DNA from: a virus
Virus record (IMG/VR): IMGVR_UViG_3300025449_000714
Coordinates: 1-27,645 of that record
Strand: one strand, 5' to 3'
DNA: 27,645 nt
The position numbers and the translations under genes were made by a program. Position 1 is the stretch's first letter. Each line of letters starts with the position of its first letter. The notes under the pieces are model-generated. The model was not told the DNA's origin. It worked only from the letters and a program-made list of their open reading frames with translations, and did no database searches. Shown one piece after another: positions 8,251-16,087 of this stretch.

Positions 8251-8322
8251 ACCGGCCTTCGGCGTTCATCCCGGTATACAAACTCTGCCGCCTATGCTAA
8301 AATTTAACATAGGAGAAACAGC
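8251..8322 (+). promoter_or_regulatory. queD leader with dyad structures, one covering the ribosome-binding site
   Basis: CCTATG (8291-8296) and CATAGG (8308-8313) form a 6-bp stem, extended inside by TAA/TTA. The stem buries the AGG of the AGGAG ribosome-binding site (8311-8315). An upstream dyad, ACCGG (8251-8255) with CCGGT (8271-8275), surrounds a small GCC-TTC-GGC hairpin. There is no T-run, so this is not a clear terminator. Translational control of queD is possible, but the sequence does not match the preQ1 riboswitch patterns I know. Confidence 0.4.
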
Positions 8323-8820
8323 ATGACACCAGTAACATACAAGTACACAAGTACTAAAGAATATATAGACGCATTTCCTTGCGCTTACAGACAGTGGAGG
8401 GCGGATAGTCACTGCAATCTAAATCACGGATACTCATTTAGTATGAAGTTTTACTTTGGTACTAATGATTTAGATGTGCGTAACTGGGCTGCCGACTACG
8501 GTGGCCTAAAAGAACTCAAAAAGATTTTAGAAGATCAATTTGACCATACAACCTTAGTTGCCGAGGATGATCCGGAATTAGAGTTTTATAAAGAAATGGA
8601 AAGACGTAAATTAGCCAAACTAACAATACTTCCAAGATTAGGTTGCGAAAGTTTGGCAGATATGCTTTACAAATACATCAATGCCGTATATATTCCAGAC
8701 ATGTGGGGACCAGGCGAAGCCGCAAGATTATGGTGCTATAGAGTAGAAGTTAGAGAAACACAAAGCAATATGGCTTTTAGAGAAGGGCACCGCGAGTGGG
8801 ATGAGGACTTACTATCATGA
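8323..8820 (+). CDS. queD: 6-carboxytetrahydropterin synthase (QueD-like, PTPS family)
   Basis: The 165-residue protein converts dihydroneopterin triphosphate to 6-carboxytetrahydropterin, after FolE. Family landmarks are FPCAYRQW, HCNLNHGYSF (catalytic Cys followed by the HG zinc site), NWAADYGGLKELKKIL, the FDHTTLV catalytic Asp-His, and VRETQSNMA with the pterin-binding Glu. Two of the three usual zinc His positions appear as Tyr (AYR for AHR, HGY for HGH). This may be a phage subfamily trait or a change in metal binding. It starts after a leader with a possible translation-control hairpin and overlaps the cupin gene by 4 bases. Confidence 0.85.
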   Translation: MTPVTYKYTSTKEYIDAFPCAYRQWRADSHCNLNHGYSFSMKFYFGTNDLDVRNWAADYGGLKELKKILEDQFDHTTLVAEDDPELEFYKEMERRKLAKLTILPRLGCESLADMLYKYINAVYIPDMWGPGEAARLWCYRVEVRETQSNMAFREGHREWDEDLLS

Positions 8821-9146
8821 AATATAGCATTTATGATATAGGCGGGGATATCGTTAAAGACAACGAAACTTATATTTTAAAAGATAATAAGTTTTTAAAT
8901 AATCTTATAGTAAGCTCAACTGAACTTAAACCACATCAAAGTACCCGTGGACATAGTCATGCTGGACAAGAAGAAGTCTATTACTTTGTTAGTGGCAGTG
9001 GCGAAATGGAATTAGGCGACGATAAATTTTCCGTACAAGGTGGCGACGTTGTGCTTATACCCGACGGAGTGTTTCATCGAGTACATAATCCTAATAATAG
9101 TCCATTTTATTTTGTATGTGTATTTGATGGTAAACGCAATCATTAA
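8817..9146 (+). CDS. Small single-domain cupin
   Basis: The 109-residue protein is a single cupin barrel. Motif 1 is HSHAGQEEVYYFVSGSGEME, with two His and a Glu for metal binding. Motif 2 is GDVVLIPDGVFHRVHN, with the last metal His. Such small cupins are sugar isomerases, dioxygenases or sugar sensors. The substrate is unknown, although the sugar island begins close downstream. Its end overlaps the membrane protein gene by 20 bases. Confidence 0.82.
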   Translation: MKYSIYDIGGDIVKDNETYILKDNKFLNNLIVSSTELKPHQSTRGHSHAGQEEVYYFVSGSGEMELGDDKFSVQGGDVVLIPDGVFHRVHNPNNSPFYFVCVFDGKRNH

Positions 9147-9300
9147 ACGACTTTGGCGAATTTGGGCCAAAGCATTAGGCGAAAAATCAGGTAATACCGA
9201 CAAAGAATCAGATAAGATTGCTGTTATTCGTACCATTATTTTATTATCATATATTATTACAAATTGTTTTATCATAGCAGGTGTAGTTAGACATTGGTAG
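9127..9300 (+). CDS. Small conserved phage membrane protein
   Basis: The ATG at 9127 gives 57 residues. An upstream in-frame ATG at 9040 would lie deep inside the cupin gene and is not favoured. The sequence starts with an amphipathic LWRIWAKALGEKSG, then a charged linker (NTDKESDK), then one membrane helix of about 20 residues (VIRTIILLSYIITNCFIIAG). This architecture recurs in T4-like marine phages as a tiny inner-membrane protein of unknown role. Confidence 0.72.
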   Translation: MVNAIIKRLWRIWAKALGEKSGNTDKESDKIAVIRTIILLSYIITNCFIIAGVVRHW

Positions 9301-9359
9301 ATAAAAATAGTCATATATTTTTTTAAGATTAAATATATCCATAGAATTAAAGGATAATA

Positions 9360-10181
9360 ATGTCAGAGAATGAATACAAAATAGCAGTAATGCTTCCAAC
9401 TAGAGGCAGAACTACAGCATTGAAATTAAGTATAATTAGTTTATTTAATAGAGTACTTAAAATAGATGATGTACAATTATTATTAGCATTTGATAATGAT
9501 GATGAGGTTGGATTAAAATATTTTTCAACAGATATACAGCCCTGGCTAGAGCAAAAAGGCGTACACTATAGTGTTACTACATTTGATCCTATGGGATATA
9601 TTAATCTAAATTTATACTACAACGGACTAGCAAAACTAGCAGATGCTGATTGGTTATTTGTCTGGAATGATGATGCTTTAATGGAAACAACATCATGGGA
9701 TAAAATTATTACAGATTGTACCGGCGAATTTAAACTGCTCAAAGTACACGGACATAGAGAACATCCTTATAGTATTTTCCCTATTATTCCAAAAGAATGG
9801 TATAATTTATTTGGGTTCTTTTCAAGACATCAAATGATTGATGCCGAGTTAAGTCAAAATGCCTACATGCTCGATATCATGAAAATCATTGATGTATATG
9901 TTACCCATGATAGACATGATCTCACTGGTAATAATAATGATTTGACGTTTAAAAATAAAAAGATGCTAGAGGGAAATCCCAATAACCCAAAAGATTTTCA
10001 TCATACATCCTACACAATTGCTAGAATGATTGATTGTGATAAAATTGCCGAATTATTAAAGTCTAAAGGCGAAGACACTTCGTTTTGGGAAAAAGTTAAA
10101 CAAGGTAAACAAGATCCTTGGGAAAAACTTAAAATAAATGATATCAATAAACAAATGGTACAATTTGATAGGCCTAACTAA
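9360..10181 (+). CDS. Glycosyltransferase family 2-like protein
   Basis: The 273-residue protein starts IAVMLPTRGRTTALKLSI, the usual GT-A entry with a PTRxR nucleotide-binding turn. LLLAFDNDDE and WLFVWNDDALME then provide acidic residues, the second fitting the DxD-like metal site. It is probably a cytoplasmic or peripheral sugar transferase. AAAGGATAA lies just before the ATG. Its stop and the next start share TAATG. It leads the sugar island, so it may attach the sugar made by the following genes. Confidence 0.75.
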   Translation: MSENEYKIAVMLPTRGRTTALKLSIISLFNRVLKIDDVQLLLAFDNDDEVGLKYFSTDIQPWLEQKGVHYSVTTFDPMGYINLNLYYNGLAKLADADWLFVWNDDALMETTSWDKIITDCTGEFKLLKVHGHREHPYSIFPIIPKEWYNLFGFFSRHQMIDAELSQNAYMLDIMKIIDVYVTHDRHDLTGNNNDLTFKNKKMLEGNPNNPKDFHHTSYTIARMIDCDKIAELLKSKGEDTSFWEKVKQGKQDPWEKLKINDINKQMVQFDRPN

Positions 10182-11413
10182 TGTCTAATATAACAGAAAG
10201 TACACAACTATCATCTTGTTTAATTACAAATGACCCTGTAGTAAAAATAATTGATTTAGGCCAACATGCTTATGCTGACACTTTTATTGCCAAAAATCAA
10301 TTAAATTTATCTGAACCTGTTTTTCCATTACAGCTTTATTTAAACCCAAATTCAGGGCAAATACAGTTAGGTTATATCAGCGATGCCGAAGATAGGTATA
10401 ACTTGTATGCTTATAGTTATACATCTAGTAATTCTAAAACTGCTCGAGATCATTGGGACGAATATGCTGATACTATTAAAAATAAATTAGGTAATTCAGG
10501 ATTAATTGTTGAGATCGGTAGCAACGACGGATACTTGATTAATCAATTTCTTTCCCCCGAAGATAATATTGTATTAGGCGTTGATTTGTCTGAAAAAATG
10601 TGTGAGATTGCCCAAGAAAAAGGTATTCAAACAGTTTGTGGATTATTCAATCAAGAATTGGCAATTAAGATTAGAAATCAATATAATAGTGCCAGTATTA
10701 TTATGGCGAATAATGTTTTTAATCATGCTAACAATCCGATTGATTTTGCTCGTGGTGTAGCAAATTTATTAGATAAAGATGGAACTTTTATTTTCGAATT
10801 GCCATATTGGGCAAGTATGATAGAAAGTGGAAGATTCATTGATATGGTTTACCATGAGCACATAAGTTATTTTACAATTAAAAGTTCTTGGAATTTGTTA
10901 ATTAAAGCTGGACTAAAAATTGTAGATTATGATATTGTTGATTATCATGGTGGCAGTATAAGAGTTTTTGCTCAACATGCTATAGATAATAGTATGCCTG
11001 AAAAAATAGCCAATGCGATAGATAAAGAAACTGGCATGGGATTATTTGATATTACTTTTTATCAAGCATTCCAAATAAAATTAGAAAAACAACGTAACAA
11101 ATGGCTATTGAAATTTTATCAATTATTAGAAGAAAATCCAGACGCAGTCGTCATAGGTGTTGGTGCCGCAGCCAAAGCTAATACATGGTTAAATTGGCAT
11201 AAATTAGACGGTACATTACTTCATTGTATTACTGATTCTTCTGAATATAAACAAGGAAAGTATACGCCATTAAGTCGTATACCTATCATGGGAGACAATG
11301 AATTTGCCAAACATGAAAATCCATATGCTCTTGTATTAAGCTGGAACATCGGCGAGCCACTCAAGCAAGCATTACTTAAAATTAATCCTAATGTAAGGTT
11401 TATATCACAATGA
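10181..11413 (+). CDS. Sugar C-methyltransferase-like SAM enzyme (NovU/TylC3 type)
   Basis: The 410-residue protein has the three-part form of sugar C-methyltransferases. An N-terminal region contains IIDLGQHAYADTFI. The SAM domain has LIVEIGSNDGYLINQF as motif I, and ELPYWASMI with VYHEHISYF as the catalytic Tyr-His-Glu-His signature. A C-terminal Rossmann-like domain has GVGAAAKANTWLNW. Relatives C-methylate 4-keto-deoxysugar nucleotides. The zinc-binding CxxC pairs usual in the N-terminal domain are mostly missing. It overlaps the cupin by 4 bases. It is likely to modify a nucleotide sugar in the same pathway. Confidence 0.85.
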   Translation: MSNITESTQLSSCLITNDPVVKIIDLGQHAYADTFIAKNQLNLSEPVFPLQLYLNPNSGQIQLGYISDAEDRYNLYAYSYTSSNSKTARDHWDEYADTIKNKLGNSGLIVEIGSNDGYLINQFLSPEDNIVLGVDLSEKMCEIAQEKGIQTVCGLFNQELAIKIRNQYNSASIIMANNVFNHANNPIDFARGVANLLDKDGTFIFELPYWASMIESGRFIDMVYHEHISYFTIKSSWNLLIKAGLKIVDYDIVDYHGGSIRVFAQHAIDNSMPEKIANAIDKETGMGLFDITFYQAFQIKLEKQRNKWLLKFYQLLEENPDAVVIGVGAAAKANTWLNWHKLDGTLLHCITDSSEYKQGKYTPLSRIPIMGDNEFAKHENPYALVLSWNIGEPLKQALLKINPNVRFISQ

Positions 11414-11823
11414 AATATTATAACATTAACAACAACACAGAAGAAGGCTTAGGAATTCATCAAGATGACAGAGGTTCAATTATTGATATATTCTATAAGC
11501 GTTCCATAAATCACGGGTGTTTAATTAGTAACGTGCCAGGTGCTATCCGCGGTAATCATTATCATAATTATACTACTCAATATACGTATATCGTAGCTGG
11601 AAATTTAACTTACTATTCTCAACCAGTAGATAAATCAACACCGGTAGATATTTATATGGCCCAACCCGGTGATTTTATCATCAGTGAACCTAATGAAATA
11701 CATGCGTTAAAAGCATCTAATACTGGATGTGTGTTTATTGCTTTTGCTGAAGGCCCGCGTGGTGGTGAAGATTATGAAACTGATACTGTTAGAGTTGATT
11801 CAATTATACCAGCAGATGAGTAA
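11410..11823 (+). CDS. RmlC/WxcM-like cupin (sugar isomerase or epimerase type)
   Basis: The 137-residue cupin has DDRGSIIDIFYKRSIN and VPGAIRGNHYHNYTTQYTY, the latter resembling the RGNHYH signature of the dTDP-sugar 3,5-epimerase and FdtA/WxcM group. It continues with QPGDFIISEPNEIHAL. Such proteins isomerise or epimerise nucleotide-linked keto sugars. Its place between a sugar C-methyltransferase and an SDR supports that role. The exact reaction cannot be assigned. It overlaps the SDR gene by 8 bases. Confidence 0.82.
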   Translation: MKYYNINNNTEEGLGIHQDDRGSIIDIFYKRSINHGCLISNVPGAIRGNHYHNYTTQYTYIVAGNLTYYSQPVDKSTPVDIYMAQPGDFIISEPNEIHALKASNTGCVFIAFAEGPRGGEDYETDTVRVDSIIPADE

Positions 11824-12409
11824 AAATATTTTAATATTTGGTTCTAGTGGAGGCATTGGAGCAGCCACTAAATCGGCATTTTTAAAAGCAAAATATGCGG
11901 TAATTGCTGTAAATCGTGGTCAAATTAATTTCACAAATGCTAATAGTGATAAAAAAATTCAAAGTTTGTTATCAATATATAACCCCGACATAATAATTAA
12001 TTGTGCTGGGCATTTTGCTGATAATAAAGAAACACATAATAAAACAATGGATGTAAATGTAGGATCTAATTGGTCAATTATCAGATACTATATGGAAAAT
12101 CCACCAGCAACACCTGTAAAAATTATTATGGTAGGGTCAAGTGCTTGCCGAGCAGGTCGCAAAGACTACATTTTATATGCGGCTTCTAAATCTGCGCTAT
12201 ATAATTTATGGCAAGGTGTCAGAGATTATTTTGTTGACACTAATGTACTTGTGGGATTAATTAATCCTGTGAGAACTCGTACTAAAATGATTGATATGCT
12301 AACTACGTCTGTATGTTTAGAACCAGAAGATGTGGCAAAAGAAATATTAAACATGGCATCAACACAAACAAGCGAATGTGTTGATATGGAATATCCCAAG
12401 GAGAATTAA
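11816..12409 (+). CDS. Short-chain dehydrogenase/reductase (SDR)
   Basis: The ATG at 11816 gives 197 residues beginning MSKNILIFGSSGGIGAA. This contains the GxxxGxG cofactor motif, and the start is preferred to an upstream ATG at 11729 that lies within the cupin. NCAG (for NNAG), the active-site Ser in GSSACR and YAASK (YxxxK) are all present, so it should be an active NAD(P)-dependent enzyme. It is shorter than the usual 250 residues. In this island it probably reduces a keto sugar. AAGGAGAA near its end is the ribosome-binding site of the next gene. Confidence 0.85.
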   Translation: MSKNILIFGSSGGIGAATKSAFLKAKYAVIAVNRGQINFTNANSDKKIQSLLSIYNPDIIINCAGHFADNKETHNKTMDVNVGSNWSIIRYYMENPPATPVKIIMVGSSACRAGRKDYILYAASKSALYNLWQGVRDYFVDTNVLVGLINPVRTRTKMIDMLTTSVCLEPEDVAKEILNMASTQTSECVDMEYPKEN

Positions 12410-13183
12410 ATGAAAATTGGTCTTATCGGTAAAGGTACTGTAGGAAAAGCAGTATACGAAGGTTTGTTACATCTAGGACATACCATGAGTTTTTTTGATC
12501 CAGCGTATGAAGGTTCAAAACTCAGTGATATATTAGACACTGAATGCGTTTTTGTTTGTGTTCCGACAAATCAAGCGCCAAACGGAGATTGCGACACAAG
12601 CATTGTTGAAAGTGTAGTAGCTGAATTAGATGATGTCAAATACACGGGATTAGTTGCTGTCAAAAGCACAGTAGTACCAGGAACTTCTGATAATTTATCA
12701 GCCGCACATCCATCATTAAGAATTTGTTCAGTACCAGAATTTTTACGTGCTAAAACTGCCCTTGCTGATTTCATGTATAATCATGATCTGTTAATTATCG
12801 GTAGTCATCGTGACGAAGATTTTGAACTAATCAAAAAAATACACGGGCACTTGCCTAAAAATGTTTCTTGTGTTAAACCAACAGAAGCGGAAGTAGTAAA
12901 ATATTTTAACAATGTAAATCATAGTGTTCAAATTATTTTTGCCAATATTGCTTTTGAAGTATGTAAATCTTTAGGTGTAGATTATAATGCTGTTTATGAT
13001 GCTATTATCAAACGTGAATGTTTTAATCCAGCATACTTAATGTGTAATGATAATTTACGCGGATTTGGTGGCCATTGTTTGCCAAAAGACACAAGCGCAT
13101 GGAATAACCTTGTTAAAAAATTAGGATTAGATTATTCTATGATACAGGCAGTAATTAACGATAATGAGAAACTTAGCAAATGA
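12410..13183 (+). CDS. UDP-glucose/GDP-mannose dehydrogenase-like protein, short form
   Basis: The 257-residue protein opens with an NAD motif (GLIGKGTVGKAVYEGL). It has VFVCVPTNQ, AVKSTVVPGT and SVPEFLRAKTA, all typical of nucleotide-sugar dehydrogenases. GFGGHCLPKDTSAW holds the catalytic Cys. It then stops, so the C-terminal UDP-sugar domain of standard 390-450 residue enzymes is missing. The key residues are intact, so this looks like a compact phage form rather than a decayed gene. It would oxidise the C6 alcohol of a nucleotide sugar to an acid. It is coupled to the epimerase by ATGA. Confidence 0.83.
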   Translation: MKIGLIGKGTVGKAVYEGLLHLGHTMSFFDPAYEGSKLSDILDTECVFVCVPTNQAPNGDCDTSIVESVVAELDDVKYTGLVAVKSTVVPGTSDNLSAAHPSLRICSVPEFLRAKTALADFMYNHDLLIIGSHRDEDFELIKKIHGHLPKNVSCVKPTEAEVVKYFNNVNHSVQIIFANIAFEVCKSLGVDYNAVYDAIIKRECFNPAYLMCNDNLRGFGGHCLPKDTSAWNNLVKKLGLDYSMIQAVINDNEKLSK

Positions 13184-14070
13184 GTAAAGTATTAGTAACA
13201 GGGGCCAGCGGCTTATTAGGCACAGAATTTTGCCGCCAACTTAAAGAAGCTGGACATATAGTTTATGCAGTAGACAATCATTCGCGTAGCACAACCATAC
13301 CGCCTTGCGATGAATGGTTTAGAATTGATTTAAATGATGTCGATTCATTAAATCAATTACCAAATGATTTTGACTACATATATCATTACGGAGCAATAAA
13401 CGGCACGACAAACTTTTATAAATTTCCAAATAAAGTATTAAGTAACAACTTTATTTGTGATTTAAATATTTTCAATTTTGCTTCTAAATGTTCAAATTTA
13501 ATTAGATTAGTATACGCTTCTAGTAGCGAAGTAGTGGCAGATGATCCCGTCAGCCCTGTGCCTGAAAACACAGATGTAATGATTAAAGATATACACAATG
13601 CTAGATGGAGTTATCGATTAGCAAAAATTACTAGTGAAAATTATTTGTCTAATAGCACCTTACCTTGGGTCATGTTGCGTTACTTTAATGTGTACGGTGA
13701 AAATAGTAAGCAAGGCCATTTTCTAGGAGACCAAATACAAAAAATTAAAAGTGGAATATTTTCAGTTATCGGATCTCAAGAAACTAGAAGCTTCTGCTAT
13801 GTAAGCGATGCTATTAAGGCAAGTATCTATGTTGCCGAAAATGTTAATCAGCAGTTAGTAAACATTGGCAACGACAGAGAAATTACTATAGGCAACGCAG
13901 TCAAAGTCATAGCCAACGAACTTGGGCATCCCGACGCAGTATTTGAACAATTACCAAGCATGCCTGGATCAGTTTCCAATCGTCGTCCTGATATTTCTAA
14001 ACTACGAGCAATAATGCCACATTATAGTCCAATAAGTTTCGAAGAAGGAATTCGGCAAATCTTAGGTTGA
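13180..14070 (+). CDS. NAD-dependent epimerase/dehydratase (extended SDR)
   Basis: The 296-residue protein begins KVLVTGASGLLGTEFCRQL, a TGxxGxxG motif. YHYGAINGTTNFYK, VYASSSEV and WSYRLAKI (YxxxK) follow, and then RYFNVYGEN. These are the marks of UDP-glucose epimerase, dehydratase or UDP-glucuronate decarboxylase-type enzymes. With the dehydrogenase directly upstream, UDP-glucuronate decarboxylation to UDP-xylose is one possibility, but it is not proven by sequence. Its stop codon is part of the -35 box of the next promoter. Confidence 0.87.
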   Translation: MSKVLVTGASGLLGTEFCRQLKEAGHIVYAVDNHSRSTTIPPCDEWFRIDLNDVDSLNQLPNDFDYIYHYGAINGTTNFYKFPNKVLSNNFICDLNIFNFASKCSNLIRLVYASSSEVVADDPVSPVPENTDVMIKDIHNARWSYRLAKITSENYLSNSTLPWVMLRYFNVYGENSKQGHFLGDQIQKIKSGIFSVIGSQETRSFCYVSDAIKASIYVAENVNQQLVNIGNDREITIGNAVKVIANELGHPDAVFEQLPSMPGSVSNRRPDISKLRAIMPHYSPISFEEGIRQILG

Positions 14071-14095
14071 CAATTTCTGTTAATTTGTTTATAAT
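14067..14095 (+). promoter_or_regulatory. sigma70-type promoter
   Basis: TTGACA at 14067-14072 and TATAAT at 14090-14095 have a 17-bp spacer. The TGA stop of the epimerase gene lies within the -35 box. Transcription would begin near 14102, about 22 bases before the ATG at 14124, and would serve the run of genes from the cupin-like protein on. Confidence 0.78.
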
Positions 14096-14123
14096 TATTA
14101 TACAGTCAATACATTAGACAAAT

Positions 14124-14600
14124 ATGATATCAATATCTAAATTATTTTTATCTAAACTAGAAAGTTTGGATCGCAAACGTATTATTATGGATCGAGAAAA
14201 TAACGCTCCTTATTTAGAGCGTTATTATGTTTTTCTTAAAGACAGAACTTGGTTTCCGTTTAATATCTTTATTCATAAATTTTTAAAATCAGATCCAGAT
14301 GATGTACATGATCATCCTTGGCCTTATGCCACTTTAATTTTAAAAGGCGGTTATTGGGAATGGATTCCTGTATTTGATACAGTAGGTAAAAAATTAGCAG
14401 AATATAAAGTATGGCGTGGACCAGGACATTTTAGATTTTGTCGCGCTGAAAGTTATCATAGAATTGAATTAGATCCCTGTGTAACAGCCTGGTCATTGTT
14501 TATACCAGGGCCAAAAAAAAGAGAGTGGGGATTTCTTGTTAACAATAAATGGATTCATAATGAAAGTTATTTAGAATCCAGGAGTAAAAATGTTAGATAA
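14124..14600 (+). CDS. Cupin-like phage protein
   Basis: The 158-residue protein has LERYYVFLKDR, then DDVHDHPWPYATLILKGGYW, a cupin-type metal motif with two His and a Gly-rich turn. RAESYHRIEL follows with a third His. This small cupin-like family is frequent in phages; its substrate is unknown. No strong ribosome-binding site precedes the ATG. Its end overlaps the HIT gene, whose AGGAG lies inside this gene. Confidence 0.72.
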   Translation: MISISKLFLSKLESLDRKRIIMDRENNAPYLERYYVFLKDRTWFPFNIFIHKFLKSDPDDVHDHPWPYATLILKGGYWEWIPVFDTVGKKLAEYKVWRGPGHFRFCRAESYHRIELDPCVTAWSLFIPGPKKREWGFLVNNKWIHNESYLESRSKNVR

Positions 14601-14976
14601 TGAAATAATTGACGGACCCAACGATAAAGATGATAGTTCAGCTCCGTGGACTGATATTGTTCAAGAAGATTTTCATATAGTAGTTTATAAAGATAAGTAC
14701 CCTGTAACCGAAGGACATTTGTTATTTGTACCTAAATACAATAGTACTCATATACTAAGTACTGCTTTTATTGATGCTTTTCGATATGGTAGAGATAAAG
14801 TCCAATCAAAAGAGTGGGACGGATTTAATATTGGATTCAACTATGGCAAGGCTGCTGGGCAGACTGTAGATTGGCCGCATGTACATTTAATTCCTAGACG
14901 TAACGGAGATGTGGAAGATCCAATCGGCGGAGTGAGAAATACTATACCAGGTAAAGGAAACTACAAAAAGTGGTAA
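14590..14976 (+). CDS. HIT-family nucleotide hydrolase or transferase
   Basis: The 128-residue protein has FHIVVYKDKYPVTEGHLLFV, the N-terminal HIT strand with the EGH loop. GQTVDWPHVHLIPR carries the His triad region. By alignment to Fhit-type proteins the first His of the triad is Trp, while the catalytic middle His and the third His are kept. HIT proteins split dinucleoside polyphosphates or nucleotide phosphoramidates. In phage infection this may adjust nucleotide alarmones. AGGAG lies upstream at a good distance. Confidence 0.85.
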   Translation: MLDNEIIDGPNDKDDSSAPWTDIVQEDFHIVVYKDKYPVTEGHLLFVPKYNSTHILSTAFIDAFRYGRDKVQSKEWDGFNIGFNYGKAAGQTVDWPHVHLIPRRNGDVEDPIGGVRNTIPGKGNYKKW

Positions 14977-15152
14977 AACATAGAAAATTACAATCTGGGG
15001 TTGAAGTTCCTGAACTTGATGAACCAATAACATTAAAAGTATATACCAAGTGCCCGGAAAAATATATGTTGATCGATATGGAAACTGGCGAAAAATATAT
15101 AGGATATTCAAACAAAGATAAGAATAATTGGCGAAAAATAAATGATGAATAA
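14970..15152 (+). CDS. Small hypothetical protein
   Basis: This 60-residue basic protein has GVEVPELDEPITLKVYTK and then MLIDMETGEKYIGYSNK. The beta pattern is that of a small barrel or sheet. The family is not recognised. It overlaps the HIT gene by 7 bases and the next gene by 11, consistent with coupled translation. Confidence 0.6.
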   Translation: MVKHRKLQSGVEVPELDEPITLKVYTKCPEKYMLIDMETGEKYIGYSNKDKNNWRKINDE

Positions 15153-15384
15153 TAAATCCGAAACTGCCAAAATAATTACTGATAATTTAATAAATCGTGT
15201 TAAGTCCTTGAAAACATTTCGAATAACACGTAAAGTAGATAACAACTGGTTACCAAATGGTGCTATTCCTTTCGACATTCGTGCTAGTAAAGGAATAGCA
15301 ACCTTTACAGTTGTAGCATTGTCACAGCAGGAAGCCGAAGATCAAATTGACAATTTCTTAAAAAAAGAGAACTTAGATGAATAA
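15142..15384 (+). CDS. Small hypothetical protein
   Basis: An 80-residue protein with a helical N-terminus, a central strand (FRITRKVDNNWLPNG) and a C-terminal helix (LSQQEAEDQIDNFLKK). The TFTVVALSQQEAE pattern resembles small phage proteins of unknown role. The start may be this ATG or the ATG three bases on. It overlaps both neighbours. Confidence 0.6.
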   Translation: MMNNKSETAKIITDNLINRVKSLKTFRITRKVDNNWLPNGAIPFDIRASKGIATFTVVALSQQEAEDQIDNFLKKENLDE

Positions 15385-16087
15385 TCTGGAAATTGAATTT
15401 TATAGTCTAGCTCCTGAGTATACAAAAGATTTTCCAATACAAAAATCTTCTGCTAAAATATTCAAGTGGGTTGAAGAGCTTAGAAATGATTATGTAAAAA
15501 AAATAAAAGAATTTCCAAACGGTGGTTTTACTCACACCTCTAAATGTATAGGTATAAATTCTATTTTAAAAACTGGTTGGGTACAAACCGCTTATCAAGA
15601 TATAACTATTAAAACTTTTGGTGATAAAAAAACTTTCCTTTGGGAATCAGAGTACGATCAGTGTAAATCTAAATTCGGCAACATAATATCAGATGCCGTT
15701 TCTTTTCATACCAAACAAGCTTTACATGACTTCAAAAATATGCCGGAAAATACACTTCAATCAGTAATAAAAATTCAAAGTCCATGGTTCGCAAAAATCC
15801 CAGAAGGATATTCTTTATTATCCATGCCGGTTCCTTATAATGATGATACTCGATTTACAGCCGCTACGGGAATATTAACTTACAATAATCATCTTAATGT
15901 TCAGCTTTATTGGCATTGTTTAGATTCTACTGAAGTTATCAAAAAAGGAACACCATTATGTCAATATATTTTATTAAAAAATGAAAGCATAAACTTTAAA
16001 ATCAAGGATCTTGAAAGTTTAGAAGAATTAAAAGAAATGTACCCATTATATGATGAAGTAATTAAGGAAAATTATGAGCAAAATTAA
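15377..16087 (+). CDS. Conserved phage protein (DUF6065-like), function unknown
   Basis: The 236-residue protein has IEFYSLAPEYTKDFPIQ, SKCIGINSILKTGWV, IKIQSPWFAKIPEGYSLL, FTAATGIL and GTPLCQYIL. This order recalls an uncharacterised family common in cyanophages and other marine phages (DUF6065-like, recalled not searched). It is soluble, with a jelly-roll-like beta pattern. Its role is unknown. It ends 14 bases inside queE, so translation of the two is tightly linked. Confidence 0.7.
   Translation: MNNLEIEFYSLAPEYTKDFPIQKSSAKIFKWVEELRNDYVKKIKEFPNGGFTHTSKCIGINSILKTGWVQTAYQDITIKTFGDKKTFLWESEYDQCKSKFGNIISDAVSFHTKQALHDFKNMPENTLQSVIKIQSPWFAKIPEGYSLLSMPVPYNDDTRFTAATGILTYNNHLNVQLYWHCLDSTEVIKKGTPLCQYILLKNESINFKIKDLESLEELKEMYPLYDEVIKENYEQN

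Noticed and set aside
8251-8322. preQ1 riboswitch before queD
   Set aside because: The region has dyads but not the short C-rich and A-rich pseudoknot pattern of known preQ1 classes.
9040-9126. Longer N-terminus for the small membrane protein
   Set aside because: It would overlap the cupin gene by over 100 bases; the protein from 9127 already has the full expected pattern.
12233-12262. TTGACA followed by TTAATT as a promoter
   Set aside because: The -10 match is poor and the site is within the SDR gene with no suited start downstream.
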